Positions 34,101 through 43,000 of a DNA stretch of 64,000 nucleotides are shown piece after piece. Source of the DNA: Methanobacteriota archaeon. Its GTDB lineage: Archaea; Thermoplasmatota; Poseidoniia; Poseidoniales; Poseidoniaceae. The translations under genes were made by a program, and so were the position numbers. Where the stretch lies: positions 1-64,000 of the forward strand of contig JABJMO010000027.1 of assembly GCA_018659375.1 (NCBI GenBank). Direction: 5' to 3'. The notes under the pieces were generated by a model, which saw only the letters and a list, made by a program, of their open reading frames with translations, made no database searches and had not been told where the DNA came from. How positions within the stretch are numbered: the first letter of the stretch is position 1; the number at the start of each line of letters is the position of its first letter.

Positions 34101-34732
34101 TCAAGAGTCAAGTTTACTGTAGTCGAATTTTGTTGTCCGGTGTTTTCAACCGTAATCATATATTCGATTAATGATGAGGAACCGGTGTAAGTAATGGTCT
34201 TGTCATTACGATCTTTTACTCCGTCAAAGTATAAGTCAACACCCCAAAGTCCGCCGCCTGACCCATCACCAGTGGTTGTAGTGACGGTTTCTGTTGAAGG
34301 TTCAGGTATTTCCGCGGCTGGAGCGCCAATTACCGCGGTGATTGTGGCAGTAACGGTCGTATCACAGGAAGTGTCAGCCTCCACGGTTTGAGCAACGGCA
34401 ATATTCATGGTTGTTTCCTCACTCTGTCCAGATTCTATTTGCCCAGGTATTTGGCCAATTGTTGAGGTAAAGCCATTACAATCCTCACCTGGCTCATTGC
34501 TTGCTTGTAAATTGACTGTAATTGGGTCATCACCTGTGTTTCGTACAATTATTGTGTACTCTCCAGAATCACCCGGGTTAACTTCTAACGAATTTGGTGA
34601 AACGTTCAAGGTGATACTTGGGGCTGCTGAAACGGGCATAGCCATCAATGGTAGTAAGGATACTAACATTAAACTGACAAGGAAAAATGCTGCTCGATTA
34701 GCACGAGACACACTTTCCCCTCGGTTGAGCAT
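31127..34732 (-). CDS. Large CARDB/NEW3-like surface protein with C-terminal DUF4234-type membrane domain
   Basis: The product is 1201 residues from the ATG at 34732. The frame extends to 34813. The signal peptide lies at about 1-38 (AAFFLVSLMLVSLLPLMAMPVSA). Five or more beta-sandwich repeats follow with text such as VNPGDSGEYTIIVRNTGDDPITVN and EPGENRTSSVTVTNTGNGQDN (NEW3/CARDB style). A TM helix lies at about 977-993. The C-terminal about 200 residues form a multi-pass domain with FGLYGLWINYRIASEMKKHADIGP, typical of DUF4234, and about five more TM helices. The last helix block is Trp-rich (TYPFYKIWKMMQESLNTSWAIWFGKV). Adhesion or envelope organisation is likely, without further specificity. 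Confidence 0.78.
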   Translation of the reverse strand: MLNRGESVSRANRAAFFLVSLMLVSLLPLMAMPVSAAPSITLNVSPNSLEVNPGDSGEYTIIVRNTGDDPITVNLQASNEPGEDCNGFTSTIGQIPGQIESGQSEETTMNIAVAQTVEADTSCDTTVTATITAVIGAPAAEIPEPSTETVTTTTGDGSGGGLWGVDLYFDGVKDRNDKTITYTGSSSLIEYMITVENTGQQNSTTVNLTLEERDDSGCGNAGDLEATLSDNTVTLDSEDEDDDDANKQVVYVEIEVPDGQEADDYCWEVTGTVTTPNPTEEVTDTVNLELEVPVLKECSMSLSKTTLNLNPNQEGSFSATLTNDGNSDWSVSMTRSGERASWVTFDGPSSGVLPYSDGSGTKTFDFKVTPDDSENAGSSNSITIQAKDGNTVKCSKVISIVLGQSFGAQISLTTQSLGPIEPGENRTSSVTVTNTGNGQDNLRISVSSAPSGWGVQLEQSTVTVNSRHGAGKSINVQYSVSVPLNALATESIELTFSVLPAGGGAAYQSKILTVTVSETHGMSSSSVIPSDSNGYISQTGDYNDVLVFPIEIENLGNNDDVFRFYTKQQRPSSGSDWDISFTDLVGDTKTEFNVPARQSLVINVNVLVPNVGNYNNNDIIIEITNLEHSTNDDDDGDGLPDNKAQFTIRAIKNNITYSMETRFGDGDYNSVTIDNKAASVILAPEGTMTFEFWIENVGTPQVGPSGLLRTDLAVIDINGLEGIATRQIFVDGELYDGSVPITTKYAIFNLTSQTYVLNENGQPFFAESELGANSIMLSNNISSFGNEVRKFKQKVMVIVEVSPSAQTGDVGILEVVVFSQENAADRTNGRLVLNLEVQTIYDIQFDADVELYYELEYPDRKEVPISIVNDGNTRTQFIIYTPESFRGWSVVLDKADSGCSTISEGLKCWADVDEVIEITAVVRPSYDAEIKDNYTFTLSVEPVEIGVVGRENIEISVLGQPDDGPLGLGLSQGQIESGVYLIVAVLFAGIMYRAGKPTIDQMVQSGRNKNRAKYAEKLIASREQGFMSSSAFSVNPVPYRSAKLEWFLLVPITFGLYGLWINYRIASEMKKHADIGPGGGKHLIFTIIPLLNIYRAFKFIGEIRQLEERTKHSTKISTSSPMIWLLLGLFLFPLLTFGALIVGALALIPIFLLLGSLAAKILAYVMYYAIFWCLGTYPFYKIWKMMQESLNTSWAIWFGKV

Positions 34733-34829
34733 GATTAGCGGTGAACGACTTAGTATCAAAAGCCTATCCTTTATTGTGCCCAAAAACCACCCTGAAAAGT
34801 GGGATTTTAACAATAATTTACCCTCGCCG

Positions 34830-37800
34830 TTACTCGCTAATAAAGGTCGAAGATGGTGATTGACAACTTAAGCAGTTTTCAACTGAATTAATATCACAAC
34901 CATCGATGCTTTCTGCGTGATATCTAGCACCACATTGGGGACAACCAACGACCTTTCCGTCAATTGTTTTGCGACAATTCCAACAGATTGGCGCAGGGCT
35001 GACAACTTGGCTTGGCATTGTAGTTTGAACTGGTGGCACTGATAAATTCATCATTGGAGGTTTTGGTTGGACTATGGCACTTTGAGGTTGAATAAATGGC
35101 ATCATTGGCGGAGCAACCTGTTGCCGGTTAGTTGGTTTAACAATTACTAGACCGATTATTACTATCAATAAAATTACCGCGAGAATCATTCCGATTTGAG
35201 TTGCTGGAATGCCAAGCGCGGTATTTTCTGACGGGCTCTCTTGTGCATTGGCGGTAAACCGGTAGTTATTCTCTGCCGAGTTTTCTATTCCAATAAATTG
35301 GATAGTGAGGTCACTCAACCCAGAACTTGTTGGTTTGACTGTGAATTTCAAGGTTCTTGACTCTCCAACTTCAAGATTGACTATCCCATCTCCAATAACA
35401 TCTACTTTCCAATCCTTATTTGAGTCAAAACTAGCCACGTAATTAAACGGTAAAGTACCGGTATTAGTTACTAAAATTTGGACTTCTTGTGCCTCTCCTT
35501 CGGTGAAATTATTTGATGACAAATCTGACCAAGATACCTCTTCATACCCACCTATGTAAAGTGAAAATTGTTCTGAATAATCAGTTCCTGCGCCAGCAAA
35601 TTCTAGGGTGAAGCTCGGCTCACTAAATGGTAAACTTTCTGAACTTGTCAACACATTGCAGGTCAACTGAGTTGACTCTTGATAACCTATCGTTTCAAGT
35701 GAGCCGCAAGCAACGGAAAGTTTAGGATCACTGAGTGAACTAACTACAGGTTGCCATTGAACATCTGCATCATTGGTTAAAGTCCAGATAAATTGTAATT
35801 CGGCACCAGCAGGGTGAGAACCGGAACCAAAGAATGTAGCAGAATACTCTTGGCCATCAGGATAAATTACTTTTTCAAACGATAAACTCGGTTTTGGATA
35901 AATTTGTACCTCAAGATAATCGCTCCAAGTAAATCGATCAGAACCGTTGTCAAAATGTACTTGCGCTTCGCCTGATTTTGCACTGCTTGACAATTGCAGT
36001 GTGGTAAGATAAATTTCTGACCCACCCACTGCTAAATCTATGGTTCCTGTTGAACTGATTACTTGTATGCCTTGTGGAAGAATAAATGTTGGTGATAATT
36101 CGACTGGTAAATTACCATTGTTTTCGATGGTGAAAACCATGACTAATTGAGAATCAGGCTGGAGATTAACCACCGAAGTATCACTTCTAACTTGTACAGA
36201 TTTAACTGCCTCAACCTCGATAGGCACTTCGATTAACCAGTTTACTGCTGGAGTTGTTTTAGAAGTGACGCTTAAGGTAACCAATGTTTGATAGCCAGAG
36301 TTTGGCACCACAGATGGAGGTTCAATTATCATCTCCAAGGTGGCAAAACCGTTAGCCTCAACCGGTGGTGAAGTGGCGAATTGGCTAGGTGTAAAGTCTT
36401 GAATAAAATTGGCATCCCAACCGTTAGGTGATTGGACTTGAAGATCGTAAGCGATCTCTGTATTGCCGGTGTTAAACAAATAAATTGGTACCGAAGTTGG
36501 CTCGATTGGGTGGACAGGGACAATGTCGTAATCTGTAACTAGCTCAATATCAGGTATTTCACCTACGGATAATTCAACGTAATATTGCTCGGATATGCTG
36601 TTATCAAGGTCTTGCCCGATTAGATTGATCTGATATATTCCCGGCAAGGGTGACTCTTGATGTAGCGCGGTTACAGTTAGGTCTGCTGACTCCCTACCCT
36701 CAAGTGAATAATCACTTCCAGAAAGCCCAACATACCAATCCATTACACTGCCATTATTTACTGATAGAATGGTTGAATAGGCAATAGATGCATTGGTTGG
36801 CAATAAACCGGTATTTTGTAAACTAATTTGCCAAGTAGTTGAAGTCTGTTTAGCGTCTTGTAAAACAGAGGTTTGTTGCAAGGAAGTGATGGCAACTCCC
36901 GGTTCAGAAACATTTACAATTATGTCAAGACGATTGTTAGTTTCCAGAGTTTCAACAACTAGTTCGTCTCTATCGATAATGAAGGACACTGTGTTCTGGC
37001 CAGCGGTTTGCGGAGTCCATGACCATACTAATTCACGGTCTGCTCCGCCGCTGAGTTCCATTGATTGTGAGTTTAGTTCTACACCGTTTACCTCGAGCGT
37101 AACATCAAAAGGGTCTGATCGGATATTACCAGTGTTTTCTAGCATACAAATTAATTCTGTTTGCTGCCCCACGCTAGGGATTGCGATATCTATGCTATAT
37201 CCAGATTCAATCATCACTAAGTCTGGTTTGAGGTCATTGATACCATGACCCATAACTGCCAATGAAAATGGTTGTGACCTACTACCGCCATGATTGCCAT
37301 CAATCACCTTTACAGTCCATATCCCAATAACTGCTGAATCTATCAAAACTACCTCTACATTGTTCAAGGAATCTGCACTGCCTCCAGTTGTTGAGCGACC
37401 ATTAGCAAAATCATTGCCTAGGTAGATTAGACCATTCGGGTCAGTAATTTCTAAATCTAAATCAGTTACCAGTTGGGTGCTTGACCAGGTTGATGCATAT
37501 TCATCTGACCAAGCAAGTACCGCTTTGAATTGGTCACCAGCTGAATCGATATCAAAGGTGTAGGATTTGGAATTACCTGTTGCTGAGAGTAGCGACCTAT
37601 CATCAACCCAAACGCCTTGTCCGCTAGGAGGTGCAAGCGAATTGCGTAAGTTTACTCGGCCCCAGCCCTCGTCGTTGTTTGGGATATCTCTAGCACCAAC
37701 ATCCTCCGCTCCTAGTATCAAAAGTGCTTTGACAAGTGCTCCTTGAGGTGATTGTCGAAGGGCGATCTCTTCCAAATATTCTCTAATCATGGCTGCCGCC

Positions 37801-39392
37801 CCAGCAGCATTTGGTGTAGCCATTGAGGTCCCGGTATATTCTAGATACCATGTGCTAGACCAACTGGAACCGCCTGTATCTGCGGCCTCTTGGGCACGAC
37901 ATGAGCGCACATAACCGCCAGGTGCCAAAATATCGGGTTTGATTCTGCCATCATCAAGCGGGCCTCGAGATGATCCCTCCATTATGAAATCTGGAGCACC
38001 TTGGTAACGGTTTTGATGCATTCCAACGGTCACTGCATTCTTGGCAGTAGATGGAGGAGTAATTGTATCAGAATCAGGACCATCGTTACCAGCAGCAAAT
38101 AGAATGGTTAATCCTTCTCCGCCGCTGTAGTATCGGTCATAATAATTGGCCCGGTCATCAACATCTTGGCTTTCAGAAGAGTATTCACCAAAGCCTCCAG
38201 AATTACCCCATGAATTAGTATGCGTTCTTGCCCCTGCGCTGTAGGCAGAATTGAGTAGGCTGTTTAGGGAAGGGGATTGAAAGTTCCCAGTGTTATCGTT
38301 TTCCATGGCTTGAAAATACAAGTCTGCTGCAGGAGCAACTCCAGAATAACCACCACGATTGCCATCACCAAGCACCGTGCATGAAACATGAGTCCCGTGG
38401 CCAGACCATCGGTCTGCTGTAGAGCCATCATTGATGACATCATTATTAGCCACCACACGAGAACCAAAATCGCCATGGTCTTCATCTAAACCCGAATCGG
38501 CAACTGCAACTGTTTGGCCTGAACCATCAAGGTCTGTGGTGAAGTAAATTTGCATGCTGTTTGATTTCATGTGGCTGCCAGCGTTGTTATTGTGGACTTG
38601 GAAAGCAGGATTGAAACGAAGTAATTTTAGGGCTGGTTGGGATGCTAACTCGATTATATTTGCAGTAGTTAAATCGCCTTCAAATCGGCCAATGTCCCAC
38701 ATTATTTCATCAGTAATCGACCAATTAACCACATCCAGTAAGTCTTGTTTAACCTCTGAGATACCATCGCTCAATGAGACAGTTTGTTCTAGTCCATTCT
38801 CGCCGCGCCAACCTTCAAGCCTCACCCTTTCACCTACTAATGATTCTTCAGAACCCTGCATAAGTAAGACATCCAGAAGGTTTGGTTCTATTATCAAGGC
38901 GATAGGAACGTTTTGAATTGAGGCGATGTTTTCCAACATCGACAACTGCTCAAAAGCTGTTTGAGTCCCTTGAACAACCAATCCGGATGGCGATAAATAC
39001 TCCCTAATAACCAGCCCCTCTAAGTCACTGATTTGTGCTCTAGCTTCCTTCAGATTGATATCTGAATCAATTAATGCTAATCGTAAGTCATCCCTTGGCT
39101 GGAGAAATTCTGCACTGATGAGGCGTGATAATACTAAACCAGATTCGCTGAAGGTTCCCAAAACCGTATTGGCTGTTACTTCTCTGGACTCTTTACTAGT
39201 TGAGTTATCGTAAGTTCCGACCGCATCGTGATAAACACCGTCTTTTAGTTCAAAACTAACCCATTCGATACCGTTATTTTCAGTTATTTCCGTTTGACTA
39301 TGCTCATTGTTGGACGCTAATTGTGAGGTCCCTTGCAAAATAAACAACGCTACAAGGAAAATCACTCCCCATGCAGAACGCTCACTTTGCAT
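34830..39392 (-). CDS. Secreted subtilisin-like serine protease (S8) with surface repeats, TM anchor and zinc ribbon
   Basis: The product is 1520 residues from the ATG at 39392. The frame opens at 39452. A signal peptide (about 1-27) precedes an inhibitor-like propeptide (about 90-270). The S8 catalytic domain has D299 (VAVADSGLD), H332 (SGHGTHVS), oxyanion Asn (HTNSWGN, AAGNDG) and S523 (TGTSMATP), with a P-domain-like jelly roll after it (about 600-720). CARDB/NEW3-like repeats fill 730-1380, a TM helix spans about 1394-1416, and the cytosolic tail holds CxxC-x10-CxxC plus a further C-x7-CxxC. It is likely a cell-surface protease degrading external protein. AATAAAG about 27 nt before the ATG suggests its own promoter. 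Confidence 0.9.
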   Translation of the reverse strand: MQSERSAWGVIFLVALFILQGTSQLASNNEHSQTEITENNGIEWVSFELKDGVYHDAVGTYDNSTSKESREVTANTVLGTFSESGLVLSRLISAEFLQPRDDLRLALIDSDINLKEARAQISDLEGLVIREYLSPSGLVVQGTQTAFEQLSMLENIASIQNVPIALIIEPNLLDVLLMQGSEESLVGERVRLEGWRGENGLEQTVSLSDGISEVKQDLLDVVNWSITDEIMWDIGRFEGDLTTANIIELASQPALKLLRFNPAFQVHNNNAGSHMKSNSMQIYFTTDLDGSGQTVAVADSGLDEDHGDFGSRVVANNDVINDGSTADRWSGHGTHVSCTVLGDGNRGGYSGVAPAADLYFQAMENDNTGNFQSPSLNSLLNSAYSAGARTHTNSWGNSGGFGEYSSESQDVDDRANYYDRYYSGGEGLTILFAAGNDGPDSDTITPPSTAKNAVTVGMHQNRYQGAPDFIMEGSSRGPLDDGRIKPDILAPGGYVRSCRAQEAADTGGSSWSSTWYLEYTGTSMATPNAAGAAAMIREYLEEIALRQSPQGALVKALLILGAEDVGARDIPNNDEGWGRVNLRNSLAPPSGQGVWVDDRSLLSATGNSKSYTFDIDSAGDQFKAVLAWSDEYASTWSSTQLVTDLDLEITDPNGLIYLGNDFANGRSTTGGSADSLNNVEVVLIDSAVIGIWTVKVIDGNHGGSRSQPFSLAVMGHGINDLKPDLVMIESGYSIDIAIPSVGQQTELICMLENTGNIRSDPFDVTLEVNGVELNSQSMELSGGADRELVWSWTPQTAGQNTVSFIIDRDELVVETLETNNRLDIIVNVSEPGVAITSLQQTSVLQDAKQTSTTWQISLQNTGLLPTNASIAYSTILSVNNGSVMDWYVGLSGSDYSLEGRESADLTVTALHQESPLPGIYQINLIGQDLDNSISEQYYVELSVGEIPDIELVTDYDIVPVHPIEPTSVPIYLFNTGNTEIAYDLQVQSPNGWDANFIQDFTPSQFATSPPVEANGFATLEMIIEPPSVVPNSGYQTLVTLSVTSKTTPAVNWLIEVPIEVEAVKSVQVRSDTSVVNLQPDSQLVMVFTIENNGNLPVELSPTFILPQGIQVISSTGTIDLAVGGSEIYLTTLQLSSSAKSGEAQVHFDNGSDRFTWSDYLEVQIYPKPSLSFEKVIYPDGQEYSATFFGSGSHPAGAELQFIWTLTNDADVQWQPVVSSLSDPKLSVACGSLETIGYQESTQLTCNVLTSSESLPFSEPSFTLEFAGAGTDYSEQFSLYIGGYEEVSWSDLSSNNFTEGEAQEVQILVTNTGTLPFNYVASFDSNKDWKVDVIGDGIVNLEVGESRTLKFTVKPTSSGLSDLTIQFIGIENSAENNYRFTANAQESPSENTALGIPATQIGMILAVILLIVIIGLVIVKPTNRQQVAPPMMPFIQPQSAIVQPKPPMMNLSVPPVQTTMPSQVVSPAPICWNCRKTIDGKVVGCPQCGARYHAESIDGCDINSVENCLSCQSPSSTFISE

Positions 39393-39414
39393 AATATAAT
39401 CCCAGTTCTGCTGC

Positions 39415-39424
39415 GCTTTATTGC
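39415..39424 (-). promoter_or_regulatory. Candidate TATA box of the subtilisin-like protease gene
   Basis: GCAATAAAGC on the minus strand is centred about 27 nt before the ATG at 39392. Confidence 0.3.
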
Positions 39425-39448
39425 TTGGGGTATTGTGTGAGGCGGTAA

Positions 39449-40042
39449 TCAAGTTCTATCTTTGAATTCTTCCCATGCCCAATCACCAACTTCATGAGTC
39501 CAGATTTCAAACTGCCGATTACCGTTGTGATCGGTATATTGCAAGTCGATAGCAATCACATAATTATCCCATACCGTATGGCCAGCAACTAACATTTCAA
39601 CATCATCACCAGCAACTGAGGAGTGAGCCGAAATGGCATCTGCATCAATACCCATAGAGTCTAATATTTCGCCTTCCAATGATTGAAATTTAACATCGAA
39701 TTCAACGTCGGTAATTTCTCGACTTCCCGTATTGTGGATTTCTGACATCACCAAATGACCGCTGCGTTGCATGTACAAAGTCTCAACCATTACTGAGTCT
39801 CGTGGTATTACCCAGTACCATGTGCTAAAGATGGCACCGATAAGCAACATTACGATTAATCCAGCCATTGCTACTCGGTTTGACGTAATTTCTTTTTTAA
39901 TATCTTTAACAAATTGAGCCGCATCTTTAGAGGCTTGAAGGATTGCTAATTCATCCTCGGTCATTTGGGTCGTCTCATGAATTGAATCTTCGTGAATGAG
40001 GAGTTCATCCTCATCATTGAATATCATCTCATCACTAGCCAT
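39449..40042 (-). CDS. Single-pass membrane protein, function unknown
   Basis: The product is 197 residues from the ATG at 40042, 4 nt after the stop of the giant secreted protein. An acidic cytosolic N-terminus (1-50, many Asp/Glu) is followed by a TM helix at 57-78 and an extracytoplasmic beta domain of about 115 residues (LVMSEIHNTGSREITDVEFDVKFQS, TVWDNYVIAIDLQYTD). The beta domain resembles FxLYD/CARDB-like sandwiches. The spacing suggests translation coupled to the 1560-residue upstream gene, so the pair may form a surface complex. No family assigned. Confidence 0.7.
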   Translation of the reverse strand: MASDEMIFNDEDELLIHEDSIHETTQMTEDELAILQASKDAAQFVKDIKKEITSNRVAMAGLIVMLLIGAIFSTWYWVIPRDSVMVETLYMQRSGHLVMSEIHNTGSREITDVEFDVKFQSLEGEILDSMGIDADAISAHSSVAGDDVEMLVAGHTVWDNYVIAIDLQYTDHNGNRQFEIWTHEVGDWAWEEFKDRT

Positions 40043-40046
40043 TTTA

Positions 40047-43000
40047 TCAACCCAACATTGCAATTGTACTGGCGATTAGCGAAGTAACTGGCTCTACTAA
40101 CAAGACGTGTCTAGTCTCGACATTACCACCAGTCAAAGTGCCAATTAGGGATAAGTCTGAAACCATGCCGTTAACACCTAAAGAAGAAGATACTGGAATT
40201 ATACCAGTGAATTGAGTATCTAGCATTACTGCACGACCGTCAAATTTGGTGTCGCCAAAGAAGTCAACATAGTAGCCAGGCTGTGAGGTAACTTGAGAAC
40301 TTGCCACAATTCGGCCCGAGGTAATGTCCTCAAGGATTATTACAGGATATTCATATGGACCTCTCTTGACTTTTATTGTCGCTGATTTAAGGTCCTCTCC
40401 GACTAATTCTAATCGGTTAACCATGACTCCTGGTTGTACTGGAATATTGGTTTGTTTCATGTATAGGCTTTCAACTCCTTCCCCTGATGAAGCAACTCGC
40501 ATTCCCCAATCACTGGTGGTTTCGAGTTTGAACGTTGATGGCAAACCTTGAGCAATCATCAGTACATCGCCACGGAAGTCAACAGCTCTCCCGCTAGCCT
40601 CTAAGTACAAATCTAAGTCATCACCATTAGATGAGTAATCAAGTGTCATCATTCCTTGGAATGAAGTATCCTTTCTAATATCAAAATCATTAGCAGGTAT
40701 GGCTGATAATGACATCACGCTTGGTAGGTTTCGCATGAAAGTGGTTGCAGGCCACCAAAATCCATCGATATAGCGCATCTGTTGAATCATCAATTTTTCC
40801 GCTGAGAATTTACCCTGTGTTCTAAATTGTTCTGGAACGTTCATAGATATGTTGAAAATATCTCCTATAGTTGCTGAAAACTCCATCGATTGAGCCACAT
40901 CAATAATCAATGCTTCAACCCTGGTATCTTCGATTCGATCAATGAAAGTAGCATGAACAGAATCTAGATTAGAACCAAAATCATAAGTCATTATTACATT
41001 AAATCTTGGAACTATCAAATCATCTTGGGTAAAGAATACTGCATTTGCACTAACATCATTGGGTTTAGTAGTGTCTAAACCGTCAATTACTAGGTCCATA
41101 TCTGTTCCCTGTAAGCCATTAATCACTATACTGATTTGTTCTCTTAGTGGTTTCCATTGCCCAAGGAATAGTTCGAATTCGTATTGAGGTATGTCACCAA
41201 TCATCCTAAAATCATACTCTAGAGATATCTCTCCAGCGGGTAATTGTGGTAACCAAAGCCGATTATGCCAACTACGGCGGAATTCGAAAGTGATTCCTTG
41301 TTCTTCTAACAACGTTTCATTGAGTAAATTTCGTTCGAAATCATATATTGTTCCGTCCTCTAAAACAGAAATCAGCATATCTGCTTGAGTAATGTCTGAA
41401 CGTGTCAAAATATCAAGAGCTAATCCTTCTTCTGTTTTGTCTATTTTATAATCATCAAGAATTTCATTGGCGGACTGAATATCCGATTGCGTTAGTGAAG
41501 GTAAGCGGGAAAGGTTGAAATTGAGCACTGAGGCCTCTTTTGCATTCATACCAATGCCATGGGACCAGATTGGTTCATCCAAGCCGTTGTTGCCTTTTCT
41601 AACGTCTACCGTTAGATTAAACGCCTCACCAGTCAGCAAATCAACACCAAGAGAAAAGTCCTCTTCATCGCCCTCAGTACCCACTAGATCCTTGGTGAAA
41701 TCGTAGATCAAATCGTTGACTGAGGAACCAAAGTCAACCAAATCTCCGAGGAAGAAAGATAATGATTCAATTCCTTCACCTTCATCGAAACTTGGTAATT
41801 CAAGGCCCGATGAATCAACAGTACTTGGGAATGCAAGACTGATGTTAGACGGCAGAGGGTCCAACATCACACGGCCGTTCATGCCAAGGAATTCATCATC
41901 ATATTGCGACTCATCCTCAAGTAAAACGTAGAATGGTGAAGATTGGCTACGAACCATTTCGATAATCGAGTTGCCCTCAGGCCCAACGGCATCTGGAACT
42001 TGAGGTGAGTATCTTTTCAAACTAATTATGTCTGAAATTTTCAAACTCAAACTAGCCTCTGAGGTATCTTGATTAACAAAGAATCTGAAATGGTCGCCGT
42101 CCATTGTTCTTGCTTCAGTGGCGTTTGAAAGTTGGATGATTATCGAATCTATTGCTTCTCTACCGGTGTATCCAAGCGTATCTCCTAAGGTCAAAGTGAA
42201 CTCATCTGGCAGTCCGTTTAGTTGAATTGCATTTTGTTGACTTGGACTCTTTCCACCATAGGTAATTGACTGGATGGCACCACTTGCTTGATATGTTACA
42301 TCATTTGAGGTTTGAATAATTTTTAGCGTATCAGGGCGATTAGAAATTCTTGCCGATTGAGTCGTAGCAGTGCTCTGGTCACCATCCTGGTGCTTAATAT
42401 GGCCAATGAGAATTGGTTCTCCAGAAGTACCGGTAATCTCAAGCTCCCTAACATCGGTGTCCGGGTCAAATTCTTGAATCACACTAGAAATTCCTGTCAC
42501 TCGAATACTGATAGCAACTGGTACTAGCGGTTTAATGGGTTGACCATCTCTGCCGATTACTAAGTCGATGTTGGTGTCTTCGGCAATCAAAATGTGATCC
42601 TGACCGGTAATCACTGGATTATCACTACTTGAAAATGCCAATTCAACCAAGCCAATTTCAGCCGTTTCTCGAGGGTCGCCAGCAATGTTACCTTTGACTT
42701 GGTCATAACAGTGGATATGTAATTTGCCACCATCCGAACCGGTTGTACTGACAATTAAGTCCGGTAGAGAATTCACTATATCGCCAATATCTAAAGCGAC
42801 TTGAACAACACTCAGCAAAGCATTGTCAAATATCTGAGCAATTGAATTTAGATTAGGATTGTCGTAGTTAACTCGATCAATACCTGTTGGCGCAATAAGG
42901 AAACTACCCTCAACCAAAACAACCTCTGGTATGTCCTCAATCGTGAATTCTAACGATGAACGGTCAGTTGTCACGCCGCCCCGTTCGAAAGTTGATTTGT

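Noticed and set aside
33627-34859. Series of plus-strand ORFs opposite the 1201-residue surface protein
   Set aside because: Low-complexity mirror frames of Thr/Val/Asp-rich repeats with no independent support.
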